Shown here: one piece after another, positions 34,130 through 42,447 of the stretch
Position numbering within the stretch: the first letter of the stretch is position 1
Layout of the letters: each line of letters begins with the position of its first letter
Source of the DNA: Jiangella sp. DSM 45060
GTDB taxonomy: Bacteria; Actinomycetota; Actinomycetes; Jiangellales; Jiangellaceae
DNA: 64,000 bases
Reading direction: 5' to 3'
NCBI RefSeq assembly: GCF_900105175.1
Contig: NZ_LT629771.1
Coordinates: forward strand, 6,840,622 to 6,904,621
Program-made: the position numbers and the translations under genes
Notes under the pieces: generated by a model
Told to the model about the DNA's origin: nothing
The model's input: only the letters and a program-made list of their open reading frames with translations
Databases searched by the model: none

Positions 34130-34870
34130 GTGGCGGCGCGCACCGACCGGACCGACGATCCGGCGCTGGCCGGGGCCCTGCTCCTCGCCCGCCGCGGACA
34201 GGCGTACTTCTCCCGTTTCCTCCGTGACCTCCGCGACGAGGAACTGGACGCCCCGTCGCTGGTGCCGGGATGGAGCCGCCGCCACATCGTCGCCCACGTC
34301 GGCCTCAACGCCCGCGCACTGACCCGGCTCACGGCGTGGGCCGCCAGTGGCGTGGAGACACCGATGTACTCGTCGCCGGCAGCACGGGATCGGGAGATCG
34401 ACCTGGCGGCGACCCTGCCGGCGACCGCGCTGCGTCACCTCTCCGATCACGCCGCGATCCACCTCAACGTGGAATGGCGCGATCTCGACGACGCGTCGTG
34501 GGGGACCGAGGTCGTCACCGCCCAGGGCAGACGAGTGCCGGCCCGGGAGACCGTGTGGATGAGGACGCGAGAGGTGTGGATCCACGCCATCGACCTCGAC
34601 GCAGGGGGCCGCTTCGAGGATATGCCGGCGCCGCTCCTCGACCGGCTGCTCGACGATGTGCGAGCCGCATGGTCACGGCGTCGGACGCTCCCGCCCACCC
34701 TCGTCATCACCGACCGGAAGCTCGACGATGGTCGTGACGTGCCGCCGCACATGGACGCCGGTGTCGTCGGAACCGCTGCGGCCGTGACGCGATGGGCGAC
34801 CGGCCGCGGAGCCGCCGGTGTCAGTGCCCTCGACGGAACGGCGGTGCCGACGGCGCCGGTCTGGCTCTGA
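34130..34870 (+). CDS. Mycothiol-dependent maleylpyruvate isomerase
   Basis: This 246-residue DinB-like protein has SLVPGWSRRHIVAHVGLNAR with the first metal His, E114/H-containing helices and RTREVWIHAIDLDAG with the last metal His, followed by a SCP2-like C-terminal part. It isomerises maleylpyruvate to fumarylpyruvate with mycothiol, which supports an actinobacterial host. GTG at 34130 directly follows the TAG of the previous gene. It is the last of 17 genes; the next 203 bases hold no gene. Confidence 0.87.
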   Translation: MAARTDRTDDPALAGALLLARRGQAYFSRFLRDLRDEELDAPSLVPGWSRRHIVAHVGLNARALTRLTAWAASGVETPMYSSPAARDREIDLAATLPATALRHLSDHAAIHLNVEWRDLDDASWGTEVVTAQGRRVPARETVWMRTREVWIHAIDLDAGGRFEDMPAPLLDRLLDDVRAAWSRRRTLPPTLVITDRKLDDGRDVPPHMDAGVVGTAAAVTRWATGRGAAGVSALDGTAVPTAPVWL

Positions 34871-35073
34871 CCGGCGCCGACCCGACGTGGTGACGACGGA
34901 CCCTGCTGCCCGTCCCGGGACGCCTGGCAACTCTGCGCCGGTGGAGGGGTGGTGGAGGGCGAGTGACGGTCGCAGAATGGGGAACTGGCGACGATGGGCT
35001 GACGGGTCGATCGAGGACTCAGGTCGCGGCCGGTCGGCGACGGGGGTGGCACGGCGATACCGGGAGGTGACCG

Positions 35074-36816
35074 GTGACCACGTTTCTGGAGCGCACAGCC
35101 GCCGCACGCGACGGGGTCGTCAGGTCCAGGCGGAAGGGCAACGTGGTGGTGCGGTGGATGACGTCCACCGACCACAAGATCATCGGGTACATGTACCTGA
35201 TCGCGTCGTTCGGGTTCTTCCTGTTCGCCGGGGTGCTGGCGCTGTTCATCCGCGCGGAGCTGTATTCGCCCGGGCGTCAGGTGGTCAGCGACGAGCTGTA
35301 CAACCAGCTGTTCACCATGCACGGCACGATCATGCTGCTGCTGTTCGCGACGCCGCTGTTCATCGGGTTCGGCAACATCATCGTGCCGTTGCAGATGGGA
35401 GCGCCGGATGTCGCGTTCCCGCGGCTGAACATGTTCAGCTTCTACCTGTTCGTGTTCGGCGGGCTGATCGTCTGCGCCGGCTTCATCACCCCTGGCGGTG
35501 CGGCCGATTTCGGCTGGTTCGCCTATGCGCCGTTGCACAACACCGTCTACAGCCCGAGTATCGGCGGCGATCTGTGGGTCGCGGGTCTGGCGATGAGCGG
35601 TTTCGGCACCATCTTCGGTGCGGTCAACTTCATCACCACCATCGTGTGCATGCGCGCGCCGGGCATGACGATGTTCCGGATGCCGATCTTCACCTGGAAC
35701 ATCCTCATCACCAGCATCATGGTGCTGATCGCGTTCCCGCTGCTCGCGGCCGCGCTGTTCGCGATGCTCGCCGACCGGACCCTCGACACCCACATCTACG
35801 ACCCCACCGTGGGCGGCGCCATCCTCTGGCAACACCTGTTCTGGTTCTTCGGCCATCCCGAGGTCTACATCATCGCGTTGCCGTTCTTCGGCATCATCAC
35901 CGAAGTCATACCGGTCTTCAGTCGAAAACCCTTGTTCGGTTACAAGGGCCTGGTGTTCGCGACGTTGTTCATCGCCATGCTGTCGGTGTCGGTGTGGGCG
36001 CACCACATGTACGTCACGGGGGCGGTCAACCTGCCCTTCTTCGCGGCGATGACCATGCTCATCGCCATCCCGACGGGGCTGAAGTTCTTCGCCTGGATCG
36101 GCACCATGTGGCGTGGGTCCATCACGTTCGAGACACCCATGCTGTTCGCGCTCGGGTTCCTCGTGACGTTCCTGTTCGGTGGGATGACCGGTGTCATCCT
36201 GGCGTCGCCGCCGCTCGATTTCCAGGTGTCCGACACCTATTTCGTGGTGGCGCACTTCCATTACGTGGTGTTCGGCACCGTCGTGTTCGCGATGTTCTCC
36301 GGGTTCTATTTCTGGTGGCCGAAGTTCACCGGCCGCATGCTGGACGAACGCCTCGGCAAGATCCATTTCTGGCTGTTGTTCATCGGCTTCCACGGCACGT
36401 TCATGGTGCAGCACTGGCTGGGTGTCGAGGGCTTCCCGCGTCGTTACTCCGATTACGCGCCCGAGGACGGTTTCACCTTCCTCAACCAGTTCTCGTCGGT
36501 GTTCGCGTTCGTTCTCGCCGCGTCGACGCTACCGTTCCTGTGGAACGTGTGGCAGTCGCGGCTGGCGCCGAAGGTCGAGGTCGACGACCCGTGGGGCTTC
36601 GGCAACTCGCTCGAGTGGGCGACGTCGTGCCCGCCGCCGCGGCACAACTTCACCTCGCTGCCGCGGGTGCGCAGCGAGCGGCCGGCGTTCGATCTCAAGT
36701 ACCCCGAGGCCGCCGGCCTGGCCGAGAAGAAACCCACGCGTGCGGGGCCACTCACCCAGACGCTCGGCCCGCCGGACGTCGGAGACGACGACGGGGAGAA
36801 CCCGGATACGGCTTGA
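35074..36816 (+). CDS. ctaD: Cytochrome c oxidase subunit I
   Basis: This 580-residue, twelve-helix membrane protein is the catalytic subunit of aa3-type oxidase. Heme a His lies in [10 protein letters not shown], CuB ligands in FFGHPEVYI (with the Tyr crosslink) and VWAHHMYV, and heme a3/a His in [10 protein letters not shown]. Length is normal for actinobacteria, which carry a cytoplasmic C-terminal tail like the one here. GTG start after GGGAGG. No other oxidase subunit gene is adjacent, so this may be an additional or stand-alone ctaD copy. Confidence 0.95.
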   Translation: MTTFLERTAAARDGVVRSRRKGNVVVRWMTSTDHKIIGYMYLIASFGFFLFAGVLALFIRAELYSPGRQVVSDELYNQLFTMHGTIMLLLFATPLFIGFGNIIVPLQMGAPDVAFPRLNMFSFYLFVFGGLIVCAGFITPGGAADFGWFAYAPLHNTVYSPSIGGDLWVAGLAMSGFGTIFGAVNFITTIVCMRAPGMTMFRMPIFTWNILITSIMVLIAFPLLAAALFAMLADRTLDTHIYDPTVGGAILWQHLFWFFGHPEVYIIALPFFGIITEVIPVFSRKPLFGYKGLVFATLFIAMLSVSVWAHHMYVTGAVNLPFFAAMTMLIAIPTGLKFFAWIGTMWRGSITFETPMLFALGFLVTFLFGGMTGVILASPPLDFQVSDTYFVVAHFHYVVFGTVVFAMFSGFYFWWPKFTGRMLDERLGKIHFWLLFIGFHGTFMVQHWLGVEGFPRRYSDYAPEDGFTFLNQFSSVFAFVLAASTLPFLWNVWQSRLAPKVEVDDPWGFGNSLEWATSCPPPRHNFTSLPRVRSERPAFDLKYPEAAGLAEKKPTRAGPLTQTLGPPDVGDDDGENPDTA

Positions 36817-36908
36817 GAACGTCCGTGATCGCCGGAATGGAGTCCACGGCTCCCGAGGCTTGGTGTCCGTACTTCGCCGACGTCGAGATTCGTTGCTATG
36901 GTCGAAAC

Positions 36909-37067
36909 ATGATCCACACCTGGGCGTCGGCGCAGAAGGCCTCGGCCGAGCCCGCCCACGTGCCGTCGGGAGCCGCGCTTCTGGCGCTCGAGCTGGCTCA
37001 GTCGGCTCGCGGCATGCGCGGCCTCGATGTCCTGCGCCGCAGCGTCGACCGCGCGCCGCCGGCGTAG
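36909..37067 (+). CDS. Possible 52-residue small protein (weak)
   Basis: In the 340-bp gap between ctaD and the zinc-finger gene, one open frame gives MIHTWASAQKASAEPAHVPS followed by a helical LLALELAQSARGMRGLDVL. It looks protein-like but has no ribosome site and no family I know. The rest of 36817-37156 shows no feature. Confidence 0.25.
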   Translation: MIHTWASAQKASAEPAHVPSGAALLALELAQSARGMRGLDVLRRSVDRAPPA

Positions 37068-37156
37068 TCCTGCTCCGAAACCGTGCCCGCCTGCCGCAGG
37101 CGCACGGTGGCCGAGCGCGCCCTCGGGCGCGCTGATCCAGCTGCCGAGGACAGGAC

Positions 37157-37465
37157 ATGAACACCCACGAACCCCAGACCATCCCTGCCGACGTTCGTCA
37201 GGGCATCGACACAGTGTTGAAGGACGCCGAGACCAGCCGGCAACGTCAGTTCGACGACCTGCCGCCGCCGTGCGATGGAGATCCGACGCCGGCCTCGGCC
37301 CACAGGCAGACGGTCGCACGGATCCTGGCCGAGATCCGGGCCGCCAGGCAACGGCTGGCGGACGGCACTTTCGGTCTGTGTGAACGCTGCCGGAAACGCA
37401 TTCCGGCGGAACGTCTCGAACTGCGTCCCTGGACGAGCGTCTGCGTCCGCTGCGCGGGCGTGTAG
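37157..37465 (+). CDS. DksA/TraR-type C4 zinc-finger protein
   Basis: This 102-residue protein has an N-terminal helical pair and the C-terminal zinc finger LCERCRKRIPAERLELRPW followed by CVRC (four Cys). This is the DksA/TraR fold that enters the RNA polymerase secondary channel. The N-terminus lacks the long coiled-coil tip of true DksA. Stand-alone gene with GAGGACAGG upstream. Probable effect on transcription, unproven. Confidence 0.82.
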   Translation: MNTHEPQTIPADVRQGIDTVLKDAETSRQRQFDDLPPPCDGDPTPASAHRQTVARILAEIRAARQRLADGTFGLCERCRKRIPAERLELRPWTSVCVRCAGV

Positions 37466-37574
37466 TCGCGCCTTTTCCGCGGCCATTTTCCGGGAAGAAT
37501 GGAGAATGGCCTTTTCTCGACGCGTGGGCTATGGTCGGGATGAGCCCGCCAACCGACGAGGGGAAGCGAGTGAA

Positions 37575-37709
37575 ATGGCTGGCAAAACGCCACGCGGAAG
37601 CAACACCAAAAAGCCTGCGAAGCTGACGCTGAAAGAGAAGCGAGCGGCCAAGCGCGAAAAGAACGAAGGCACGCCGTTCATCAAGCCGCGGAAAGGCGCG
37701 ACGGGCTGA
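37575..37709 (+). CDS. Small basic conserved actinobacterial protein
   Basis: This 44-residue, lysine-rich protein reads MAGKTPRGSNTKKPAKLTLK followed by a KRAAKREKNEG-type stretch and FIKPRKG. I recall near-identical short proteins in many actinobacteria, always without function. The charge suggests nucleic-acid or ribosome contact. The ATG at 37575 follows GAGGGGAAG. Confidence 0.6.
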   Translation: MAGKTPRGSNTKKPAKLTLKEKRAAKREKNEGTPFIKPRKGATG

Positions 37710-37744
37710 TTCCTCTGGTGGCAGCCGCGCCGAGTACTCACACA

Positions 37745-37802
37745 GGCCGGGGCCGCGACGGTCTCCTGTTGCCCATTCGGGTAGCCGTCGCCGGCCCCGG
37801 CC
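37745..37802. repeat. Large GC-rich hairpin
   Basis: GGCCGGGGCCGCGACGG (37745-37761) pairs with CCGTCGCCGGCCCCGGCC (37785-37802) with one bulged base and a 23-base loop. It lies between the small basic gene and the palindromic promoter. It may be a terminator stem without a U-run. Confidence 0.6.
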
Positions 37803-37829
37803 GCCTCCCGAGGCCGGACGTGGCCCGCC

Positions 37830-37862
37830 CGAGTTTACACAACAGCACGTTGTGTAAACTCG
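37830..37862. promoter_or_regulatory. Long perfect palindrome over a leaderless promoter
   Basis: CGAGTTTACACAAC (37830-37843) and its exact complement (37849-37862) flank five bases. The right arm contains TAAACT (37855-37860), placed six bases before the ATG at 37867, so a dimer bound here would cover the -10. The likely ligand is the HTH regulator encoded as third gene of the operon. Confidence 0.75.
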
Positions 37863-37866
37863 ACGT

Positions 37867-38079
37867 ATGACAGCTGAGCACGGCGTCACGAGCACCGCAC
37901 TGGAGGCGCTGGCGTTGGCCGGCGTCGCCGACGAGCAGCTGGCCGCGGGCTGGCGGTCCGCGGAGGGGAGTGCGGGTGACGTCCTGATCATCCCGCCCGA
38001 GCGGCACAGCCTCGCCGCGGCCGAGGACTCTGTCGTCCTCCTGACCGTCGTGGCGGCACCGGCCCAGGCCGTCTTATGA
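37867..38079 (+). CDS. Mini-cupin-like protein, probably truncated
   Basis: The 70-residue product keeps only the second cupin half, SAGDVLIIPPERHSLAAAED and VVLLTVVA. The first half with HxH motif is replaced by a short helical segment (TSTALEALALAGVADEQLAA). It may be an internally deleted cupin or a small variant. It is the first gene after the palindromic promoter and overlaps the DUF488 gene by ATGA. Confidence 0.6.
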   Translation: MTAEHGVTSTALEALALAGVADEQLAAGWRSAEGSAGDVLIIPPERHSLAAAEDSVVLLTVVAAPAQAVL

Positions 38080-38447
38080 CCACGAGCGGCGCTGACGGCG
38101 TGCGGATCGGCCGGGTCTACGACGAACCGGACGGGCGGGGCCGGCGGGTCCTCGTCGACCGGCTGTGGCCGCGCGGCGTGCGGCGCGACGACCCCAGGAT
38201 CGACCGCTGGATCCCCGAGGTCGCGCCGTCGACCGAGTTGCGGCGCTGGTACGACCACCGGCCCGAGCGGTACGACGAGTTCGCGCACCGCTACGAGCGG
38301 GAGCTGGCCGACGGCGATGCCGCCGCCGCGTTCGCCGAGGTGGCGGCTCTCGTCGCGGAGGGTCCGACGATGCTGGTGACGGCCACGCGCGCGGTGGAGC
38401 TGAGTCATCTGACGGTGCTGGCGCGGCTACTGGCGGAGGCCCCGTGA
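38076..38447 (+). CDS. DUF488 (YeaO-like) family protein
   Basis: This 123-residue protein has the family hallmarks GRRVLVDRLWPRGVRRDD, WIPEVAPSTELRRWYDHRPE and a final VTATRAVELSHLTVLARLL. Biochemical function of DUF488 is unknown to me. Overlaps with the genes on both sides (ATGA and GTGA) show co-translation with the mini-cupin and the regulator. Confidence 0.85.
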   Translation: MTTSGADGVRIGRVYDEPDGRGRRVLVDRLWPRGVRRDDPRIDRWIPEVAPSTELRRWYDHRPERYDEFAHRYERELADGDAAAAFAEVAALVAEGPTMLVTATRAVELSHLTVLARLLAEAP

Positions 38448-39103
38448 GCCCGGCCCTCGCTCCGCCGCAGGGGCGTCGCCGCGACGTGCTGCGGGTGGTG
38501 CGGCAGGCGGACGCGCCGGTGGGTATCGCCTCCATCGCCGACCGGCTGGACGTGCACCCGAACACCGTCCGCTTCCACCTGAACGCGCTCACCGAGAGCG
38601 GTCAGGTCGAGCTGGTGCGGCCCGTTCGGCACTCACCCGGCCGGCCACCGCTGCTCTACCGCGCCGTACGGGGGATGGACCCGACCGGCCCCAGGCACTA
38701 CCGCCTGCTGGCGGAGATCCTCGCGCAGCAGCTGCTGGGAACGCCGGACGCGCGCTCGCGCGCGGTCGAGGCGGGCCGGGCCTGGGGCGAACGCCTCGCC
38801 ACGAGCGACGCGGCGGAGACCTCGGCGCCCGCGGCGCCCGTCGACCGGCTGGTCGAGCTGCTCCACGGGCTGGGCTTCGCCCCGGAACGCCAGGTCACTG
38901 ACGGCCAGGAGCAGATCGGGCTGCGGCACTGCCCGTTCCTGGAACTCGCCGAGACCGGCGCCGACGTGGTCTGCCCGGTGCACCTCGGCCTCATGCGCGG
39001 CGCGCTCGACGCCTGGGACGCGGGCACGACGGTCGACCGGCTAAACCCGTTCGTCGAACCGGACCTGTGCGTCGCCCAGCTCGGACCGAGGCCGCGGCGA
39101 TGA
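38444..39103 (+). CDS. ArsR/SufR-like HTH regulator with three conserved-looking cysteines
   Basis: This 219-residue protein has a winged HTH in residues 10-75 (IASIADRLDVHPNTVRFHLN, then ALTESGQVELVRPV) and a C-terminal sensor part with C163 (RHCPF), C177 (VVCPVH) and C209 (DLCVAQ). SufR-type regulators hold a Fe-S cluster with a comparable Cys cluster, so redox, NO or metal sensing is plausible. GTG at 38444 overlaps the DUF488 stop. It probably binds the 14-bp-arm palindrome upstream of the operon. Confidence 0.75.
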   Translation: MSPALAPPQGRRRDVLRVVRQADAPVGIASIADRLDVHPNTVRFHLNALTESGQVELVRPVRHSPGRPPLLYRAVRGMDPTGPRHYRLLAEILAQQLLGTPDARSRAVEAGRAWGERLATSDAAETSAPAAPVDRLVELLHGLGFAPERQVTDGQEQIGLRHCPFLELAETGADVVCPVHLGLMRGALDAWDAGTTVDRLNPFVEPDLCVAQLGPRPRR

Positions 39104-39438
39104 CGGGCGCCATGGCGACGACCGCCGCCGTGACGTTCGTGTGGCTGGGCATGGTGGTCGCGATCTCCTTCGTCGAGGCGCCGCTGAAGTTCCGCGCTCC
39201 CGGCGTGACCGTGCGCATCGGGCTCGGCATCGGACGGCTGGTCTTCCGCGCGCTGAACACCATCGAGGCGGTGCTCGCGCAGCTCGTCGTCGTCCGGCCG
39301 CGGCTGACCCGCCGCTCCGACGCCGTCCTCGCCGGCGCGGACCCGCCGCGCTCGCGGGTGCACTACGCCTACGTGGCGCTCGAGGGCGTCAAGGCGGTCG
39401 CGCTGCTGGCCGGCGGCGTGCTGGTGATCTCGGCCTGA
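39100..39438 (+). CDS. Small membrane protein of the DUF488 operon
   Basis: This 112-residue protein has about three hydrophobic helices: AAVTFVWLGMVVAISFVEAP, then IGLGIGRLVFRALNTIEAVL, then a C-terminal VALLAGGVLVI. The ATG at 39100 overlaps the regulator stop (ATGA). Family not recognised with confidence. It ends five bases before the convergent folA gene. Confidence 0.65.
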   Translation: MTGAMATTAAVTFVWLGMVVAISFVEAPLKFRAPGVTVRIGLGIGRLVFRALNTIEAVLAQLVVVRPRLTRRSDAVLAGADPPRSRVHYAYVALEGVKAVALLAGGVLVISA

Positions 39439-39443
39439 CGGGC

Positions 39444-39902
39444 TCAGCCCCAGGTCAGCAGCCGGTAGTGCAGCCCGGTCGACGACTCCTGCCAGGGGCC
39501 GGTGGAGTCGGGCGGACGTCCGACGTCAGGGGCGTAGGTGTCGCCGTCGAAGGACTCGCGCAGCTCGGTGACCACGACGCGGTCCGCCAGCGGCAGCGCC
39601 GCCCGGTACACCGCCTCGCCGCCCATGACCCACACGTCGCCGGACGCCGCGGCGAGCGCCTGCGCCAGGCCGGGGAAGGTCTCGACGCCCTCCTGCGGCG
39701 TGCGCGACAGCACGAGGTTGCGCCGGCCCGGCAGGGGCCGGAACCGCGGCGGCAGCGACTCCCAGGTGCGCCGGCCCATGAGCACGGTCGCGCCCGCGGT
39801 CAGGGTGCGGAAGTGCTTCAGGTCCTCGGGCAGGTGCCACGGCAGGGTGCCGTCGCGGCCGATGACGCCGTTGGCGGACTGCGCCCAGACGAGCCCGATC
39901 AC
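39444..39902 (-). CDS. folA: Dihydrofolate reductase
   Basis: This 152-residue enzyme reduces dihydrofolate with NADPH. It has [20 protein letters not shown] with the [11 protein letters not shown] loop (catalytic acid D27-like), [10 protein letters not shown] and [16 protein letters not shown] start overlaps the thyA stop (GTGA), the classic thyA-folA pair in which DHFR recycles the dihydrofolate made by thymidylate synthase. Confidence 0.96.
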   Translation of the reverse strand: MIGLVWAQSANGVIGRDGTLPWHLPEDLKHFRTLTAGATVLMGRRTWESLPPRFRPLPGRRNLVLSRTPQEGVETFPGLAQALAAASGDVWVMGGEAVYRAALPLADRVVVTELRESFDGDTYAPDVGRPPDSTGPWQESSTGLHYRLLTWG

Positions 39903-40696
39903 ACCGCCACCGGCGCCTTGATGCCGGGGTGCGGGTCGTAGCCGTCGAGCGTGAAGTGGTCGTAGGTGTAGTCGAACAGGCTGTCCGCCGGCTTCAGGCC
40001 CAGCGTCGGGAACGGCCGCGCCTCGCGGGCCAGCTGGGTGCGGACCTGCTCTTCATGGTTGTCGTAGATGTGGCAGTCGCCGCCGGTCCAGATGAAGTCG
40101 CCGACGCCGAGGCCCACCTGGGCGGCGATCATGTGCGTCAGCAGCGCGTAGCTGGCGATGTTGAACGGCACGCCGAGGAAGAGGTCGGCGCTGCGCTGGT
40201 ACAGCTGGCAGGAGAGCTTGCCGTCGGCGACGTGGAACTGGAAGAGCGCGTGGCACGGCGGCAGCGCCATGCGCGGGATGTCGGCGACGTTCCAGGCGGA
40301 CACGATGATGCGCCGTGAGTCGGGGTTCTCGCGCAGCGTGCGCAGCACCTCGCTGATCTGGTCGACGTGCCCGCCGTCGGGTGTCGGCCAGGAGCGCCAC
40401 TGCACGCCGTAGACCGGACCGAGGTCGCCGTCGGGCGCGGCCCACTCGTCCCAGATGGTGACGCCGTGGTCGCGCAGCCAGGTGACGTTGGAGTCGCCGC
40501 GCAGGAACCACAGCAGCTCGTACGCGATGGAGCGGAAGTGCACCTTCTTCGTGGTGACCAGCGGGAAGCCGTCGGCCAGCGGGTACCGCAGCTGGTGCCC
40601 GAAGACCGACCGCGTGCCCGTTCCCGTGCGGTCGCCCTTGCGGGCGCCGGTGTCGAGCACGTGGCGGAGCAGGTCTTCGTACTGCGTGTCCGGCAT
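39899..40696 (-). CDS. thyA: Thymidylate synthase
   Basis: This 265-residue enzyme converts dUMP to dTMP with methylene-THF. Catalytic C148 lies in [43 protein letters not shown] and the C-terminal IKAPVAV are all typical. It is translated from an ATG six bases after a TAGGCT -10, so probably leaderless, and is coupled to folA. Confidence 0.97.
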   Translation of the reverse strand: MPDTQYEDLLRHVLDTGARKGDRTGTGTRSVFGHQLRYPLADGFPLVTTKKVHFRSIAYELLWFLRGDSNVTWLRDHGVTIWDEWAAPDGDLGPVYGVQWRSWPTPDGGHVDQISEVLRTLRENPDSRRIIVSAWNVADIPRMALPPCHALFQFHVADGKLSCQLYQRSADLFLGVPFNIASYALLTHMIAAQVGLGVGDFIWTGGDCHIYDNHEEQVRTQLAREARPFPTLGLKPADSLFDYTYDHFTLDGYDPHPGIKAPVAV

Positions 40697-40702
40697 ACCC
40701 CG

Positions 40703-40708
40703 AGCCTA
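40703..40708 (-). promoter_or_regulatory. Leaderless-type -10 (TAGGCT) of thyA-folA
   Basis: On the minus strand TAGGCT lies exactly six bases before the thyA ATG at 40696, without a ribosome site between them. Confidence 0.55.
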
Positions 40709-40776
40709 GACGAGGCAGTCGCGTTTCCCGGGACGATGGACGCCCGTGCGCCGCTACGGTGGGTATCGGGGGCATC

Positions 40777-42447
40777 GTGGTCACTGAGCGGGTCGTCGGC
40801 ACGGCCGAGGTGACGCCGCGGGTGGCGCGCGAGGGCGCCGGCGTCAGGCGCCCGGCCGGTCCCGTCGTCGCGCTCGCGGCCCTGCTCACGCTCGTCCTGC
40901 ACCTGCTCTACGTGACCGGCCCGCTGCTGTCCGACGAGGGCGGGCTGGCGATGGTGGCGCGCTGGTGGAGCAGCGGCGGCGAGTACCTGTACGGCCCGCA
41001 ATGGGTCGACCGCCCGCCGGGGCTGATCGCCACGTTCTGGGTCGCGAACCTGCTGGGCCCGTACGGGGTCCGCCTCGTGGCGGGTCTCCTGGCGGCGGCC
41101 TTCGTGCTGGCCGCGGGCTGGGCCGGGTGGGCCGCCCGCGGCGCGCATGCGGCCATGTGGTCGGCCTGGGCGGCGTTCTTCCTGATGAACACCCCGCTGA
41201 CACAGACGTTCGCACTGAACGGCGAGCTGGTGGCGGCGACCTGGACGATGGTCGGCGTCGCCGCGGGGATCCACGCGTTCCGCGGACGGGTGTCCGGCCG
41301 CGCCGCGTGGGGATTCGGCGCGCTGGCCGGGGTCGCGGCCGCGGCGGCCGTGCTGGCGAAGCAGAACTTCGCGGACGCGGCCGTCTTCCTGCTGGTGTTC
41401 GGGCTCGCCGAGGGCTTGACGGCGCGCGTGCGGCGCCGCCGGCTGCTGGCCGTCGCGGGGGCCGCCGGGGCCGGGTTCGCGCTGCCGACGGCGGCCGCCG
41501 CCGGATGGGCGTACACGCACACCGGGCTCGGCGACCTCGTGTACGCCATGTACGGCTTCCGGGTGGACGCGTCGATGGTGATCGCGCGGTGGGCGCACGC
41601 CGGGACGGACATCCGTCTGCGCGAGTTGCTGGGCATCGCGCTGCTCAGCGGCATCGTCACGCTCGCGATCGCCGTCGTGGTCGCGGGCCGCCGGCAGGTC
41701 CGCCGGCGCTCGCCGCTGTTCCTGGCCTGCGCGGCCGCCGGGCTGGTCGAGGTCGCGGGCGTGGCCCTCGGCGGTAACTACTCGCCGCACTACCTCATCG
41801 GCCTCGCCCCGATGCTGGCGCTGGCGGCCGGGGTGCTCGCGGTCCAGCCGAGCCGCGGCCGGTGGCTGGTGCGGCTGTTCGTCGTCGTGCCCGTCGTCGC
41901 GGCCTTGGTCGTCTCTCCCGCGGCCGCTGTCCAGGTGACCAGGGAGAACACCGTGCAGGCCACCGGCGAGTGGCTGGCGCGGGCCGCGGAGCGCGGCGAC
42001 TCGGTGGTGGTCCTCTACACCCATGCGAACGTCGTGAACGCCTCGGGCCTTCGCCCCGCCTACCCGTACGCGTGGAGCCTCCCGGCCCGGACCCTCGACC
42101 CGCGGCTCGCCCTGCTCACCGCGACGCTCACCGATCCGCGTCGCGCCCCGGCCTGGGTCGTCGGGTGGGACGCGCTGGGGACGTGGGACCTCGACGCCCA
42201 CCGTGTCGCGGCGGCGCTCGCCACGGACTACGTCAGGTTCGCGACCGTCTGCGATCACCCGGTCTGGCTGCGCCGCGGCCTCGACCGGACCGAACCGCCC
42301 GACCCCTGCACGGGGACGGGGATCCAGGAGTCGCGCATCGAGTCGGCCGGTAGCCTGCCGGTATGGACGTCGTCTCCCGTCGCGAGGAGTCGGAGCTGGG
42401 CGCGTGGACGCAGCTCACCTGCCGGCCCAGCGCGCTCGCGGGGCTAG
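40777..42447 (+). CDS. Polytopic membrane glycosyltransferase-like protein (GT39/PMT type)
   Basis: This protein of about 556 residues has ten or more hydrophobic segments. It has an acidic extracytoplasmic loop after the first helix (GPLLSDEGGLAMVARW, then YLYGPQWVDRPPGL), which is the DE-containing pattern of GT-C dolichyl/polyprenyl-phosphate-sugar transferases. A soluble tail follows from about residue 390. GTG at 40777 with GGGGG upstream is preferred; GTG at 40759 is an alternative. Its 3' end overlaps the AraC gene by 85 bases, so the natural end may have been extended. Confidence 0.7.
   Translation: MVTERVVGTAEVTPRVAREGAGVRRPAGPVVALAALLTLVLHLLYVTGPLLSDEGGLAMVARWWSSGGEYLYGPQWVDRPPGLIATFWVANLLGPYGVRLVAGLLAAAFVLAAGWAGWAARGAHAAMWSAWAAFFLMNTPLTQTFALNGELVAATWTMVGVAAGIHAFRGRVSGRAAWGFGALAGVAAAAAVLAKQNFADAAVFLLVFGLAEGLTARVRRRRLLAVAGAAGAGFALPTAAAAGWAYTHTGLGDLVYAMYGFRVDASMVIARWAHAGTDIRLRELLGIALLSGIVTLAIAVVVAGRRQVRRRSPLFLACAAAGLVEVAGVALGGNYSPHYLIGLAPMLALAAGVLAVQPSRGRWLVRLFVVVPVVAALVVSPAAAVQVTRENTVQATGEWLARAAERGDSVVVLYTHANVVNASGLRPAYPYAWSLPARTLDPRLALLTATLTDPRRAPAWVVGWDALGTWDLDAHRVAAALATDYVRFATVCDHPVWLRRGLDRTEPPDPCTGTGIQESRIESAGSLPVWTSSPVARSRSWARGRSSPAGPARSRG
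42351..42356 (+). promoter_or_regulatory. Leaderless-type -10 (TAGCCT) of the AraC gene
   Basis: TAGCCT is followed by six bases and the ATG at 42363. It lies inside the 3' end of the preceding membrane-protein gene. Confidence 0.5.

Noticed and set aside
34447..36414. 655-codon minus-strand open frame
   Set aside because: Antisense to maleylpyruvate isomerase and ctaD; no recognisable protein features.
35074..36816. ctaD as part of the aromatic operon
   Set aside because: A 203-bp gap and its own GGGAGG/GTG start separate it; no functional link to aromatic breakdown is visible.
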